The notes beneath the pieces were generated by a model. The model saw only the letters and a list, made by a program, of their open reading frames with translations, was not told the origin of the DNA and made no database searches. Below are positions 18,878 to 27,660 of a stretch of DNA of 64,000 nt, in pieces. How positions within the stretch are numbered: position 1 is the first letter of the stretch; each line of letters starts with the position of its first letter. The position numbers and the translations under genes were made by a program. The stretch is from Gammaproteobacteria bacterium (GTDB taxonomy: Bacteria > Pseudomonadota > Gammaproteobacteria > Burkholderiales > Sulfuricellaceae), in assembly GCA_018824405.1 (NCBI GenBank), contig JAHJGO010000011.1, positions 357,783 to 421,782 of the forward strand. Reading direction: 5' to 3'.

Positions 18878-21800
18878 GTGACCATGCAAGAGCCAAACTC
18901 CTCACTTCTTGATCCCTCATCCGAAAAAATGGGGATTTCCGGACGTACCGCCAGATTTTTTCTGACCTCTCAGATGACGCCGCTGATTGCGCTCATCGCT
19001 TTCCTGCTCGGCCTGTTCGCAGTGCTGGTCACGCCACGCGAGGAAGAACCGCAAATCAACGTCACCATGGCCAATGTATTCATCCCCTTCCCCGGCGCCT
19101 CTGCCAGGGATGTGGAGAATCTGGTCGCGACGCCGGCCGAGCAGGTGTTGTCGCAGATTTCCGGCGTTGAGCATATCTATTCCGTGTCACGCCCCGGCAT
19201 GGCCATCCTTACCCTGCAGTACAAAGTGGGCGAGGACCGCATCCAGGCCCTGGTGCGCCTGTACGATACGGTGCAGTCCAAGCGCGACTGGATTTCGCCC
19301 AACCTGGGTGTGCTCGAACCTATTATCAAGCCGGTAGGCATTGATGATGTCCCCATCGTGGCCCTGACCCTGTGGACGGCCGATCCAGGGCGTGGTGAAT
19401 ATGAACTGGAGCAGATCGCGCATGCGGCCGAAATCGAACTGAAACGCATCCAGGGGACGCGCGAGGTGAATACCATCGGCGGACCCAGGCACGTCGTGCG
19501 GGTACTGATGGATGCGGAACGCATGAAGTCGCATCAGATTTCCGCCCAGGATATCCGCGATGCGCTGCAGGTGAGCAATGCTTCCCAGCCATCGGGCAAG
19601 CTGGTGGACAACAACCAGGAAATCCTGGTGCAGACCGGTACTTTTCTTTCCTCCGCGGCAGACGTGCGGCAACTGGTGGTGGGCGTGCAGGACAGGTATC
19701 CGGTATTCATGAGCGACGTGGCCCGGGTGGTCGATGGGCCGGACCAGTCGGAGCGTTACGTCTGGCTCGGCACAGGACCCGCAGCCAAGCATCTGGGTAT
19801 CAGCCAGCAGGGTGAATTTCCTGCGGTGACGCTGGCAATTTCCAAGAAACCGGGCGAGAACGCAGTGGATGTTGCCAACCGGGTAATCCGGCGCATCGAT
19901 CAATTGCATGGCAGCGTGATTCCAGATGGCGTGACGGCCACGGTGACGCGTAATTACGGGGCGACCGCCAACGACAAGGCGGTGAAACTGATCGGCAAGC
20001 TGATTTTTGCCACGGCATTTGTGGTTCTGCTGGTGCTGTTCGCCCTGGGCCGGCGCGAGGCACTGATTGTCGGCGTGGCAGTCATGCTGACACTGGCTGC
20101 AACCTTGTTTGCTTCATGGGCGTGGGGCTTTACCCTCAACCGGGTGTCGCTGTTCGCGCTGATTTTTTCCATCGGCATTCTGGTGGATGACGCCATCGTG
20201 GTGGTCGAGAACATTCACCGCCGACGTGAGCTGGACAAGCATAAATCACTGGACCAGGTTATTCCCGAAGCGGTCGACGAGGTGGGCGGCCCCACTATTC
20301 TGGCGACCTTTACCGTGATCGCCGCACTGCTGCCCATGGCCTTTGTTACCGGCCTGATGGGGCCCTACATGAGCCCGATCCCCATCAATGCCAGTATCGG
20401 AATGGTGATCTCGCTGGCCATCGCTTTCATCATCACCCCCTGGCTCGCGCTCAGGCTGCTGAGCCACAAGCACGACGCGCCCAGCCACAGCGAACTGGGT
20501 GCAGAGTCGCGCTTGCAGACTTTCTTTCAGCGCCGGCTGACCCCTTTTCTGCGTCGCGAGCAGGGTGGCAAGAATCGCGCCAAACTATGGCTGGCGGTAT
20601 TGGGCATGATCGTCGTGGCCATGCTGCTGGCGGTGGTGAAACTGGTGGTTCTCAAAATGTTGCCTTTCGACAACAAATCGGAATTTCAGGTGGTGGTGGA
20701 CATGCCGGTGGGTACCCCGCTGGAGCAGACTGCGCGCGCCATGCGCGAAATTGGCCAGTATCTGGCCACCGTGCCGGAAGTGACCGACTACGAGGCATAT
20801 GTAGGTACGGCGGCGCCGATCAATTTCAATGGACTGGTGCGCCAGTATTATTTGCGCGCCAGTCCGGAGATGGGCGATATCCAGGTCAATCTGGCGGACA
20901 AGCATCAGCGCGAACGCAAGAGCCATGAAATCGCCCAGGCGGTGCGGGTGCCGATCGAAAAAATCGCCGAAAAGTACCAGGCCAATGTGAAAGTGGTCGA
21001 GGTGCCACCCGGACCGCCGGTGATGTCGCCGATCGTGGCGGAAGTCTATGGACCGGATTACGAAGGCCAGATGGAAGTGGCGAAAAAGGTGGGAATGGCT
21101 TTTGCCAGAACGCCGGATATAGTCGCCATCGATGACAGCATCGAGGAAGTGTCGCGCAAGCTGGTTTTGCATGTGCTGCAGAGCAAGGCGGCTCTGATGG
21201 GCGTGGCACAGAAAGACATTGTGGCGGTGATGAAAATGGGCCTGACCGGGGAAGACGTGACCCCGGTACACACCGGTGAATCCAAATATGAAATCCCGGT
21301 TCGTGTGACTTTGCCGCCAGAGCGCCTGAATAATCTGGACGAACTGCTCAAACTGACGGTCCGCGCTCGTGACGGCACTCTGGTCCCGCTCTCGGAGTTG
21401 GTGGAAGTGTCATCCGGCATCGCAGAGAAAACCATTTACCACAAGAACCTGCTGCCGGTGGTTTATGTTTTCGGCGACATGGCCGGCAAACTGGATAGCC
21501 CGCTCTATGGCATGTTCGATATCCGCTCTTTGACCAATGGTGTGAAGCTGCACCAGGGTGGCACACTGGGCGACTACTTCATCAAACAGCCGGATGACCC
21601 CTACGCGGAATACGCGGTGAAATGGGATGGCGAGTGGCAGGTGACCTATGAAACCTTCCGCGACATGGGCATCGCTTACGCCGTGGGTCTGGTGCTGATC
21701 TATCTGCTGGTGGTGGCGCAGTTCAAGTCTTATCTGGTGCCGCTCATCATCATGGCGCCGATTCCGCTCACCATTATCGGCGTGATGCCGGGTCATGCCC

Positions 21801-22144
21801 TGTTCGGCTCGCAGTTTACCGCGACCTCGATGATCGGCATGATCGCACTGGCCGGGATTATCGTGCGCAACTCCATTCTGCTGGTGGATTTCATCAACAT
21901 GCAGGTGGCCGAAGGCATGGCTTTCCAGGAAGCGGTCATCAATTCCGCCGCTACGCGCGCCAAGCCAATCATACTTACGGGCCTGGCTGCCATGCTGGGC
22001 GCGCTGTTCATTCTTGATGACCCAATTTTCAACGGGCTGGCAATTTCCTTGATTTTTGGTATCTTCGTCTCCACCTTGCTAACGCTGGTGGTGATCCCGG
22101 TGCTGTATTATGCGGCGATGTACCGCAAGCTGGAAAAGGCTTGA
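18878..22144 (+). CDS. RND-family efflux transporter permease
   Basis: A 1088-residue inner-membrane proton antiporter of the HAE1-like RND type. The first membrane segment is near residues 33-53, the proton-relay motif GILVDDAIVVVENIHR falls in TM4, and the second half ends with paired membrane segments (YAVGLVLIYLLVVAQF onward). Two large periplasmic loops are present. Start is GTG 18878 or ATG 18884; both have plausible ribosome-binding sites. The substrate is unknown. The link to an ArsR sensor upstream and a rhodanese downstream hints at sulfur or thiol stress, but the 107-base gap with a repeat weakens the link to the rhodanese. Confidence 0.93.
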   Translation: MTMQEPNSSLLDPSSEKMGISGRTARFFLTSQMTPLIALIAFLLGLFAVLVTPREEEPQINVTMANVFIPFPGASARDVENLVATPAEQVLSQISGVEHIYSVSRPGMAILTLQYKVGEDRIQALVRLYDTVQSKRDWISPNLGVLEPIIKPVGIDDVPIVALTLWTADPGRGEYELEQIAHAAEIELKRIQGTREVNTIGGPRHVVRVLMDAERMKSHQISAQDIRDALQVSNASQPSGKLVDNNQEILVQTGTFLSSAADVRQLVVGVQDRYPVFMSDVARVVDGPDQSERYVWLGTGPAAKHLGISQQGEFPAVTLAISKKPGENAVDVANRVIRRIDQLHGSVIPDGVTATVTRNYGATANDKAVKLIGKLIFATAFVVLLVLFALGRREALIVGVAVMLTLAATLFASWAWGFTLNRVSLFALIFSIGILVDDAIVVVENIHRRRELDKHKSLDQVIPEAVDEVGGPTILATFTVIAALLPMAFVTGLMGPYMSPIPINASIGMVISLAIAFIITPWLALRLLSHKHDAPSHSELGAESRLQTFFQRRLTPFLRREQGGKNRAKLWLAVLGMIVVAMLLAVVKLVVLKMLPFDNKSEFQVVVDMPVGTPLEQTARAMREIGQYLATVPEVTDYEAYVGTAAPINFNGLVRQYYLRASPEMGDIQVNLADKHQRERKSHEIAQAVRVPIEKIAEKYQANVKVVEVPPGPPVMSPIVAEVYGPDYEGQMEVAKKVGMAFARTPDIVAIDDSIEEVSRKLVLHVLQSKAALMGVAQKDIVAVMKMGLTGEDVTPVHTGESKYEIPVRVTLPPERLNNLDELLKLTVRARDGTLVPLSELVEVSSGIAEKTIYHKNLLPVVYVFGDMAGKLDSPLYGMFDIRSLTNGVKLHQGGTLGDYFIKQPDDPYAEYAVKWDGEWQVTYETFRDMGIAYAVGLVLIYLLVVAQFKSYLVPLIIMAPIPLTIIGVMPGHALFGSQFTATSMIGMIALAGIIVRNSILLVDFINMQVAEGMAFQEAVINSAATRAKPIILTGLAAMLGALFILDDPIFNGLAISLIFGIFVSTLLTLVVIPVLYYAAMYRKLEKA

Positions 22145-22220
22145 TAAACCACGGGGTACACGGGGGTATGGGGAAATCAGAACAGAAAAACCCCGTGCTC
22201 CCCGTGTGCCACGTGGTTAA
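22145..22220. repeat. G-rich hairpin element between the RND gene and the rhodanese gene
   Basis: An imperfect inverted repeat begins one base after the RND stop codon. The left arm (22147-22173) contains CCACGGGG and CACGGGG units and a TATGGGG; the right arm (22191-22218) reads the complement with about 9-base periodicity (CCCCGTGCT, CCCCGTGTG). Most positions of the arms pair. It is followed by the ribosome-binding site of the rhodanese gene. Confidence 0.75.
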
Positions 22221-22251
22221 GATGTTTTAATGCTTTAAGGAGTATCGGATA

Positions 22252-22665
22252 GTGCAATTCATTCAGAATAATCTTGGCCTGGTGGCCCTGGTCATCATCA
22301 GCGGCTTGATGCTGTTCTGGCCCATGATCAACCGGCGTATTTCCGGGATCAAGGAAGTCGGCGCGATGGAAGCGACCCAGCTCATCAATCATCACGATGC
22401 GCTGATTCTCGATGTGCGCGAGGACCAGGAATACGCTGGCGGACACGCCCCGAATTCCAAGCATATCCCTCTGCGCCAGCTGTCTGGCCGCATTCAGGAA
22501 CTGGAAAAATTCAGGGACAAGCCGATCATTGCAATCTGCCGTAGCGGCGCGCGCTCCGGCCACGGCTGCAGCATGCTGCGCAAAAACGGTTTCGAGCAGG
22601 TTTACAATCTGAGCGGTGGGATGTCAGCCTGGCAGCAGGCCAACATGCCGGTTGAACGGAAATAG
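22252..22665 (+). CDS. Membrane-anchored rhodanese-like protein (YibN-like)
   Basis: A 137-residue protein with an N-terminal membrane segment (about residues 6-24) and a single rhodanese domain. The active-site loop is CRSGARS, with the catalytic Cys that would carry a persulfide. The start is GTG at 22252 with AAGGAG upstream. It begins rhodanese-grxC-trxC-secB-gpsA, the same order as yibN-grxC-secB-gpsA of enterobacteria with trxC added. The domain faces the cytoplasm by the positive-inside rule (RR after the segment). Substrate is unknown. Confidence 0.9.
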   Translation: MQFIQNNLGLVALVIISGLMLFWPMINRRISGIKEVGAMEATQLINHHDALILDVREDQEYAGGHAPNSKHIPLRQLSGRIQELEKFRDKPIIAICRSGARSGHGCSMLRKNGFEQVYNLSGGMSAWQQANMPVERK

Positions 22666-22689
22666 ATCGTTTTATTCAAAGGAAGATAA

Positions 22690-22947
22690 ATGCCTAACAT
22701 AACCATGTACTGTACCGGTGTGTGCCCCTACTGCACCATGGCTGAGAAGCTGCTGCAAAAAAAAGGCGTGACCGAAATCAACAAGATTCGCATTGATGTT
22801 GAAGAGGGCCGCAAGGAAGAAATGATGGAAAGAACCGGGCGGCGCACCGTGCCCCAGATCTACATCGGCGATTTCCACGTCGGCGGCTTTGACGACCTTT
22901 CCGCGCTTGACGTGGAAGGCAAGCTGGATCCGCTTCTGGCAGCGTGA
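22690..22947 (+). CDS. grxC: Glutaredoxin 3
   Basis: An 85-residue glutaredoxin with the dithiol active site CPYC (residues 12-15) and the glutathione-binding TVPQIYIGDFHVGGFDD region. It reduces protein disulfides and glutathione mixed disulfides in the cytoplasm. It lies 24 bases after the rhodanese gene and 4 bases before trxC, so the three thiol genes are almost certainly one transcript. An extra Cys8 precedes the active site. Confidence 0.95.
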   Translation: MPNITMYCTGVCPYCTMAEKLLQKKGVTEINKIRIDVEEGRKEEMMERTGRRTVPQIYIGDFHVGGFDDLSALDVEGKLDPLLAA

Positions 22948-22951
22948 CGTC

Positions 22952-23371
22952 ATGAATATCGTCTGCCCTGAATGCCAGTCGATCAATCGCGTACCGGATG
23001 AGCGTCTGGGCCAGAATCCGAAATGCGGCAAATGCGCAGCACCGTTGCTGGATGGGAAACCGCTTGAATTGACGGCGGCAAATTTTGGCCGCTTTGTGGC
23101 CAAAAGCGAGATGCCGCTGGTGGTGGACTTCTGGGCGCCGTGGTGCGGACCGTGCAAAATGATGGCGCCGGTTTTCAGTCAGGTTGCCGCCGAATTCAAG
23201 ACCCGCTTCCGTTTCGTCAAGGTCAATACCGAAGTCGAGCAGACCTTGGCGCAACAGTTTTCCATCCGTAGTATTCCTACCCTGGCCATATTCAAAAATG
23301 GCACAGAAGTGGACCGGGTTGCCGGCGCCATGGATGCAGGCAAGCTCAAAAACTGGTTGCTGCAGCACTAA
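22952..23371 (+). CDS. trxC: Thioredoxin 2 (zinc-finger thioredoxin)
   Basis: A 139-residue thioredoxin with the extra N-terminal zinc module of TrxC: Cys5/Cys8 and Cys25/Cys28. The thioredoxin active site WCGPC is at residues 64-68, followed by the cis-proline IPTLAIF. The ATG at 22952 begins directly at the zinc module; the longer frame overlaps grxC. In E. coli trxC belongs to the OxyR response; here it stands with grxC and a rhodanese, consistent with cytoplasmic thiol repair. Confidence 0.94.
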   Translation: MNIVCPECQSINRVPDERLGQNPKCGKCAAPLLDGKPLELTAANFGRFVAKSEMPLVVDFWAPWCGPCKMMAPVFSQVAAEFKTRFRFVKVNTEVEQTLAQQFSIRSIPTLAIFKNGTEVDRVAGAMDAGKLKNWLLQH

Positions 23372-23438
23372 AACCGTTTTTGGAGTCCATTTCAGGGGCA
23401 CTTCGCGTTACAATTCCCCTTTTTTCAGAGGTTTTCTC

Positions 23439-23906
23439 ATGAGTGAAGAACAAGAAAAGGTGGTTTTTGGCATCGAAAAAATCTATGTCAAGGATCTTTC
23501 GCTGGAAATTCCCAATGCACCGCAGATTTTCCTGGAACAGGGAACGCCGGCGATCAATGTGGAATTCCACACCAAGGCCGAGCAACTGGGTGAAGGTGTC
23601 TACGAGTCAGTACTTACCGTCACAGTGACTTCCAAGCTGGCCGAAGGCGACAAGACGGTCTTTCTGGTGGAGGCCGCGCAGGCAGGCATTTTCCGCGTCA
23701 GTAATGTGCCGCAGGAAGATATCGAGCCGCTGCTCGGAATTGCCTGCCCCAACATTCTTTACCCCTACGTCCGCGAAGCTGTTTCCGACATGGTGACGCG
23801 CGCAGGTTTCCCGCCAGTCGTGCTGCAGCCAATGAATTTTGAATCGGTTTACCAGCATCAGAAGCAGATGCAGGCGGATCAGAATCAACCCGCAACGACA
23901 CATTAA
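23439..23906 (+). CDS. secB: Protein-export chaperone SecB
   Basis: A 155-residue tetrameric chaperone that keeps preproteins unfolded and passes them to SecA. Family hallmarks include FGIEKIYVKDLSLEIPNAP near the N-terminus, the central GIFRVSN and the acidic IEPLLGIACPNILYPYVRE stretch. AGAGG precedes the ATG at 23439; upstream frame is a shadow of trxC. It follows trxC after 67 bases. Confidence 0.96.
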   Translation: MSEEQEKVVFGIEKIYVKDLSLEIPNAPQIFLEQGTPAINVEFHTKAEQLGEGVYESVLTVTVTSKLAEGDKTVFLVEAAQAGIFRVSNVPQEDIEPLLGIACPNILYPYVREAVSDMVTRAGFPPVVLQPMNFESVYQHQKQMQADQNQPATTH

Positions 23907-23922
23907 TATTGAGCTTAGAAAA

Positions 23923-24369
23923 ATGGTTAGCCGGCACCGGATAGGTTTATTGCTGCTGGCTAGCGTTTTTTCCTCCTCTGCCTGGGCGCTGGAATTCCGT
24001 TCTATTCTCAGTGACCGAACAGTGATGTACGACACCCCCTCCCTGCGTGGCAAGAAGCTTTATCTTGCCAGCCGTTACTATCCGGTTGAAGTGATCGTCA
24101 GTCTGGAGCATTTTGCCAAGGTGCGCGATGTGGCTGGAGAACTGGCGTGGGTGGAAAAGAAGCGACTTAGCGAAAAACGCATGGTGCTGGTGAATGTATC
24201 GCTGGCTGATGTCCGTCAGGCGGCAGATGAAAATGCCGCACTTGTTTTTCAAGCAGAACGCAATGTCGCCCTGGAGTTGCTTGAATATACCAACACCGGA
24301 TGGCTCAAGGTGAGACATCCGGATGGTGCGACCGGCTTTGTGCGGATTTCCCAGGTGTGGGGCACATGA
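23923..24369 (+). CDS. Exported bacterial SH3-domain protein
   Basis: A 148-residue protein with a signal peptide ending at about residue 22 (LLLLASVFSSSAWA) and one or two SH3-like beta repeats (RSILSDRTVMYDTPSLRGKKLY, then NVALELLEYTNTGWLKVRHPDGATGFVRISQVWG). The second carries the typical W-x-K-V-R...G-x-V signature. Such domains bind peptidoglycan or peptides. It overlaps gpsA by 4 bases and follows secB closely; betaproteobacteria often carry this gene here. The precise role is unknown. Confidence 0.85.
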   Translation: MVSRHRIGLLLLASVFSSSAWALEFRSILSDRTVMYDTPSLRGKKLYLASRYYPVEVIVSLEHFAKVRDVAGELAWVEKKRLSEKRMVLVNVSLADVRQAADENAALVFQAERNVALELLEYTNTGWLKVRHPDGATGFVRISQVWGT

Positions 24370-25358
24370 AAATTGCCGTGCTTGGCGCTGGTGCCTGGGG
24401 TACCGCGCTGGCAGTTAGCCTGGCAGGGCGTCATGAGGTGAGTTTGTGGGCGCGCAGCGCTGTTCAGGTGGCGGAGATGGCCTCATCCCGCCGCAACTCG
24501 CGCTATCTGCCAGATATTTCGCTTCCATCCTCCCTCCATTTCGAATCAAATTTTGCAGCATTGCTTGGCCCTGCCGAGTTGGCGCTTGCTGTCGTGCCCA
24601 GTAGCGGTTTGCGTATGTTATTGCGCGATGTCAATGTGCTGGCGCCAGGCGTCCCCGTAGTTTGGGCCTGCAAAGGATTCGAGGAGGGAAGCCGCAAGCT
24701 TCCGCATCAGGTGGCAAGCGATGAACTCAACCCGGATACGCCTCGCGGCGTACTTTCCGGGCCGAGTTTTGCGCGTGAAGTGGCGCTGGGTTTGCCCACC
24801 GCCCTGACGCTGGCCTCGCTGGACGAGATGTTTGCACACAGGGTGGCACTGGCTTTGCATAGTCATCATCTGCGTGTTTATGCCAGCAAGGACATCATGG
24901 GCGTGGAGCTTGGCGGGGCGGTCAAGAACGTGCTGGCAATTGCCGCCGGCATTTCCGACGGCATGGGCTTTGGCCACAATGCCCGCGCGGCCCTGATCAC
25001 CCGCGGCCTGGCTGAAATCACCCGGCTCGGACTGGTGCTTGGCGGACGACAGGAAACCTTCATGGGTCTGGCCGGCATGGGCGACCTGATCCTGACCTGC
25101 ACCGGCGATCTGTCGCGCAATCGTCAGGTTGGCCTGCAACTGGCGCAGGGGAAATCGCTGGCACACATTCTCGGCGGCCTCGGTCATGTTGCCGAAGGCG
25201 TCAATACCGCTCGCGAAGTGCTGAGTCTGGCGCAGCAGCACAAGGTCGAAATGCCCATTACCGAGGCGGTATATCAGGTGCTATATCAGGATTTGTCGCC
25301 GCGCACGGCAGTGGAAAGCCTGCTCAACCGCGTGCCCAGCGCAGAATTCAAACACTAA
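24366..25358 (+). CDS. gpsA: Glycerol-3-phosphate dehydrogenase [NAD(P)+]
   Basis: A 330-residue enzyme reducing dihydroxyacetone phosphate to sn-glycerol 3-phosphate for phospholipid synthesis. The nucleotide motif GAGAWGTALA is at residues 7-16, and the catalytic lysine is in GGAVKNVLAIAAG, followed by NARAALITRGLAE. The ATG at 24366 overlaps the SH3 gene's stop codon; this defines the start despite a longer open frame. It overlaps the converging trmL by 4 bases. Confidence 0.96.
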   Translation: MKIAVLGAGAWGTALAVSLAGRHEVSLWARSAVQVAEMASSRRNSRYLPDISLPSSLHFESNFAALLGPAELALAVVPSSGLRMLLRDVNVLAPGVPVVWACKGFEEGSRKLPHQVASDELNPDTPRGVLSGPSFAREVALGLPTALTLASLDEMFAHRVALALHSHHLRVYASKDIMGVELGGAVKNVLAIAAGISDGMGFGHNARAALITRGLAEITRLGLVLGGRQETFMGLAGMGDLILTCTGDLSRNRQVGLQLAQGKSLAHILGGLGHVAEGVNTAREVLSLAQQHKVEMPITEAVYQVLYQDLSPRTAVESLLNRVPSAEFKH

Positions 25359-25819
25359 ATGCCGCCATCGAACCCGTTCTGCCGCCACGCTTCATAAATC
25401 AGGACGGCTGCTGAGTTGGACAAATTCAGGCTGCGGCTGGCAGGCTGCATCGGCAAACGAATGCGCTGCTCAGGTGTAAAGTTTGCCAGTATTTCTGCCG
25501 GCAGTCCCCGGCTTTCAGGCCCGAAAACGAATACATCCCCTGCCAGAAAATTCACGTCGGTATAACGTGTCGCACCCTTGGTCGTGATCGCGAAAACGCG
25601 TCGCCCGCCAAAATGTGCCATGCAGGTCGCCCAGTCCGGATGAACCTTGAGCGTGGCGTATTCGTGATAATCCAGGCCGGCGCGTTTCAGTTGCTTGTCC
25701 TCCAGCGTAAAGCCAAGCGGCTCAACCAGGTGCAGCGCGGTGCCGGTATTGGCGCAGAGGCGGATGACATTGCCCGTGTTGGGTGGAATTTCCGGTTCGA
25801 AAAGCACGATTTCAAACAA
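25355..25819 (-). CDS. trmL: tRNA (cytidine/uridine-2'-O-)-methyltransferase TrmL
   Basis: A 154-residue SPOUT methyltransferase that modifies the wobble base of tRNA-Leu isoacceptors. It shows PEIPPNTGNVIRLC, FGPESRGLP and the knot motif SLNLSNSAAVLIYE. The start appears to be a TTG at 25819 (FEIVLFEPEIPPN after the first residue) with AGGA about 10 bases upstream; the open frame runs to 25894 without a better site. Length matches the E. coli protein (157). Confidence 0.92.
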   Translation of the reverse strand: MFEIVLFEPEIPPNTGNVIRLCANTGTALHLVEPLGFTLEDKQLKRAGLDYHEYATLKVHPDWATCMAHFGGRRVFAITTKGATRYTDVNFLAGDVFVFGPESRGLPAEILANFTPEQRIRLPMQPASRSLNLSNSAAVLIYEAWRQNGFDGGI

Positions 25820-25911
25820 TTTCTTGTGTCCTGGTAGGAAAAACGTTAATTTAACACTATCAATGAGATGTGTTTCACTTATGACAAATAACATGAGAAA
25901 TCGGAGCGGCG

Positions 25912-27615
25912 ATGGCCAAACCTGAGAAAATACGGCTTGGCGAGGTCTTGATCCAGCAGGGTCTGCTCACGGAAGATCAGCTAAAACAGGCACTGGCCGA
26001 ACAGAAAAGCAGCGGGCGCAAGCTGGGCCGTATATTTATCGAAAATGGCTTCGTCACCGAAGAAGGCATTGCCGAGGCGATTGCGCGCCAGTTGCAGATC
26101 CCTTTCATCAATCTCAAGTTTTACAATGTCGACACAGAGCTGGTCAACAAGCTGCCTGAAACCCAGGCGCGTCGATTCCGTGCGCTGGTGTTGGAGGATA
26201 AAGGAGCAACTCTGCTGCTCGGCATGGCCGATCCTTCCGACCTGTTTGCCTACGATGAACTGGCTCGCCTGCTCAAGCGCGACATCGATCTTGCCGCCGT
26301 AGCGGAAAGCCAGTTGCTGCAAACCATCGACCGCGTGTATCGCCGCACCGACCAGATCAGTGGCCTGGCCCAGGCGCTGGAAGAAGAACTGGGCGACACC
26401 GTGGTGGATTTTGGTGGTCTCGGCGCTACTACCAATCTGGAAGAGGCGCCGGTCGTCAAACTCCTGCAGACCATGTTCGAGGACGCCACCCAGGTGCGCG
26501 CTTCCGATGTACATATCGAACCGCAGGAAGCAAAGCTGCAGATCCGTTTCCGTATTGACGGCGTGCTGCACCTGCAAACCGAGGCCGACAACAAGATTGC
26601 CGCCGCCCTGGTGCTGCGTCTCAAGCTGATGTCCGGCCTGGATATTTCCGAGAAACGCCTGCCCCAGGATGGCCGCTTCAATATCAAGGTGCGCGGGCAG
26701 TCGATCGACGTGCGTATCTCATCCATGCCCACCCAGCATGGCGAATCGGTGGTAATGCGTCTGCTCAATCAGAGTGGCGGCATTCTGACGCTAGACAAGC
26801 TGGGCATGCCGCCAGAAATGCTGGAGCGGTTCCGTAAGATTCTCCATCGCCCCAATGGCATGGTGCTGGTCACGGGGCCGACCGGTTCCGGCAAGACCAC
26901 CACCTTGTATTCCGCCCTGGCGGAACTGAACTCGATCGAGTCCAAAATTCTCACCGTTGAAGATCCGGTGGAATATCGCCTGCCCGGCATCAACCAGGTG
27001 CAGGTGAACGAAAAAATCGACCTGTCCTTCGCCCGTGTGTTGCGCTCTACGCTGCGCCAGGACCCTGACATCATCCTGGTGGGCGAAATCCGCGACCAGG
27101 AAACCGCTCAAATCGGCCTCCGGGCTGCCATGACCGGCCACATGGTGCTTTCCACCCTGCACACTAACGACGCTATCAGTACGCCTATCCGTCTCATCGA
27201 CATGGGCGTGCCACGTTTCATGGTAGCGACTTCCTTGCAGGTGGTGCTGGCTCAACGCCTGGTGCGCCTGATCTGCGAGAGTTGCACAGAAACCTATACG
27301 CTCAAGCCCTACGAACATGAGTGGATGCGCCTTGAGCTGAAGGATGCCGTGGACCAGCATTCATACAGACACGGTCGAGGCTGCACCAACTGCAACGGTA
27401 CAGGCTACCAGGGTCGCATGGGTGTTTACGAGATGCTGGAAATGAATTTCGAAATGGTCGAAGCGGCCAACCACCATGATCCGCAGCACTTCATGAAAAT
27501 GGCGCGTCAGCAGCTGGCAGGGAAAACCCTGCGCAGTCAGGCCGTGGGGGAGGTGCTCAAGGGGCGGACGACCGTGGCGGAAGCAATGCGAATCAGCAAT
27601 CAGTTTGAAGACTAG
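25912..27615 (+). CDS. mshE: MSHA pilus assembly ATPase MshE (c-di-GMP-binding)
   Basis: A 567-residue GspE/PilB-type ATPase that powers pilus extension. The N-terminal MshEN domain has two tandem copies of the c-di-GMP motif: RLGEVLIQQGLLTEDQLKQ from residue 8 and KLGRIFIENGFVTEEGIAE from about 37. Walker A GPTGSGKTT is at about 322, the Walker B region DPDIILVGEIRD at about 384, and zinc cysteines CESC and CTNC at about 455 and 491. GGAG precedes the ATG. It begins the msh locus; a four-helix gene cassette separates it from mshG. Confidence 0.95.
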   Translation: MAKPEKIRLGEVLIQQGLLTEDQLKQALAEQKSSGRKLGRIFIENGFVTEEGIAEAIARQLQIPFINLKFYNVDTELVNKLPETQARRFRALVLEDKGATLLLGMADPSDLFAYDELARLLKRDIDLAAVAESQLLQTIDRVYRRTDQISGLAQALEEELGDTVVDFGGLGATTNLEEAPVVKLLQTMFEDATQVRASDVHIEPQEAKLQIRFRIDGVLHLQTEADNKIAAALVLRLKLMSGLDISEKRLPQDGRFNIKVRGQSIDVRISSMPTQHGESVVMRLLNQSGGILTLDKLGMPPEMLERFRKILHRPNGMVLVTGPTGSGKTTTLYSALAELNSIESKILTVEDPVEYRLPGINQVQVNEKIDLSFARVLRSTLRQDPDIILVGEIRDQETAQIGLRAAMTGHMVLSTLHTNDAISTPIRLIDMGVPRFMVATSLQVVLAQRLVRLICESCTETYTLKPYEHEWMRLELKDAVDQHSYRHGRGCTNCNGTGYQGRMGVYEMLEMNFEMVEAANHHDPQHFMKMARQQLAGKTLRSQAVGEVLKGRTTVAEAMRISNQFED

Positions 27616-27618
27616 GCG

Positions 27619-27645
27619 TTAGCTTTCAGCCTTCAGCGGTCAGCT
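27619..27645 (+). repeat. Left inverted repeat of the four-helix cassette
   Basis: It begins 4 bases after the mshE stop codon. The units AGCTTTC, AGCCTTC and AGCGGTC repeat at 7-base steps from 27621, with a partial fourth unit after 27641. Confidence 0.8.
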
Positions 27646-27660
27646 TCTGGTGGGGGCTGA

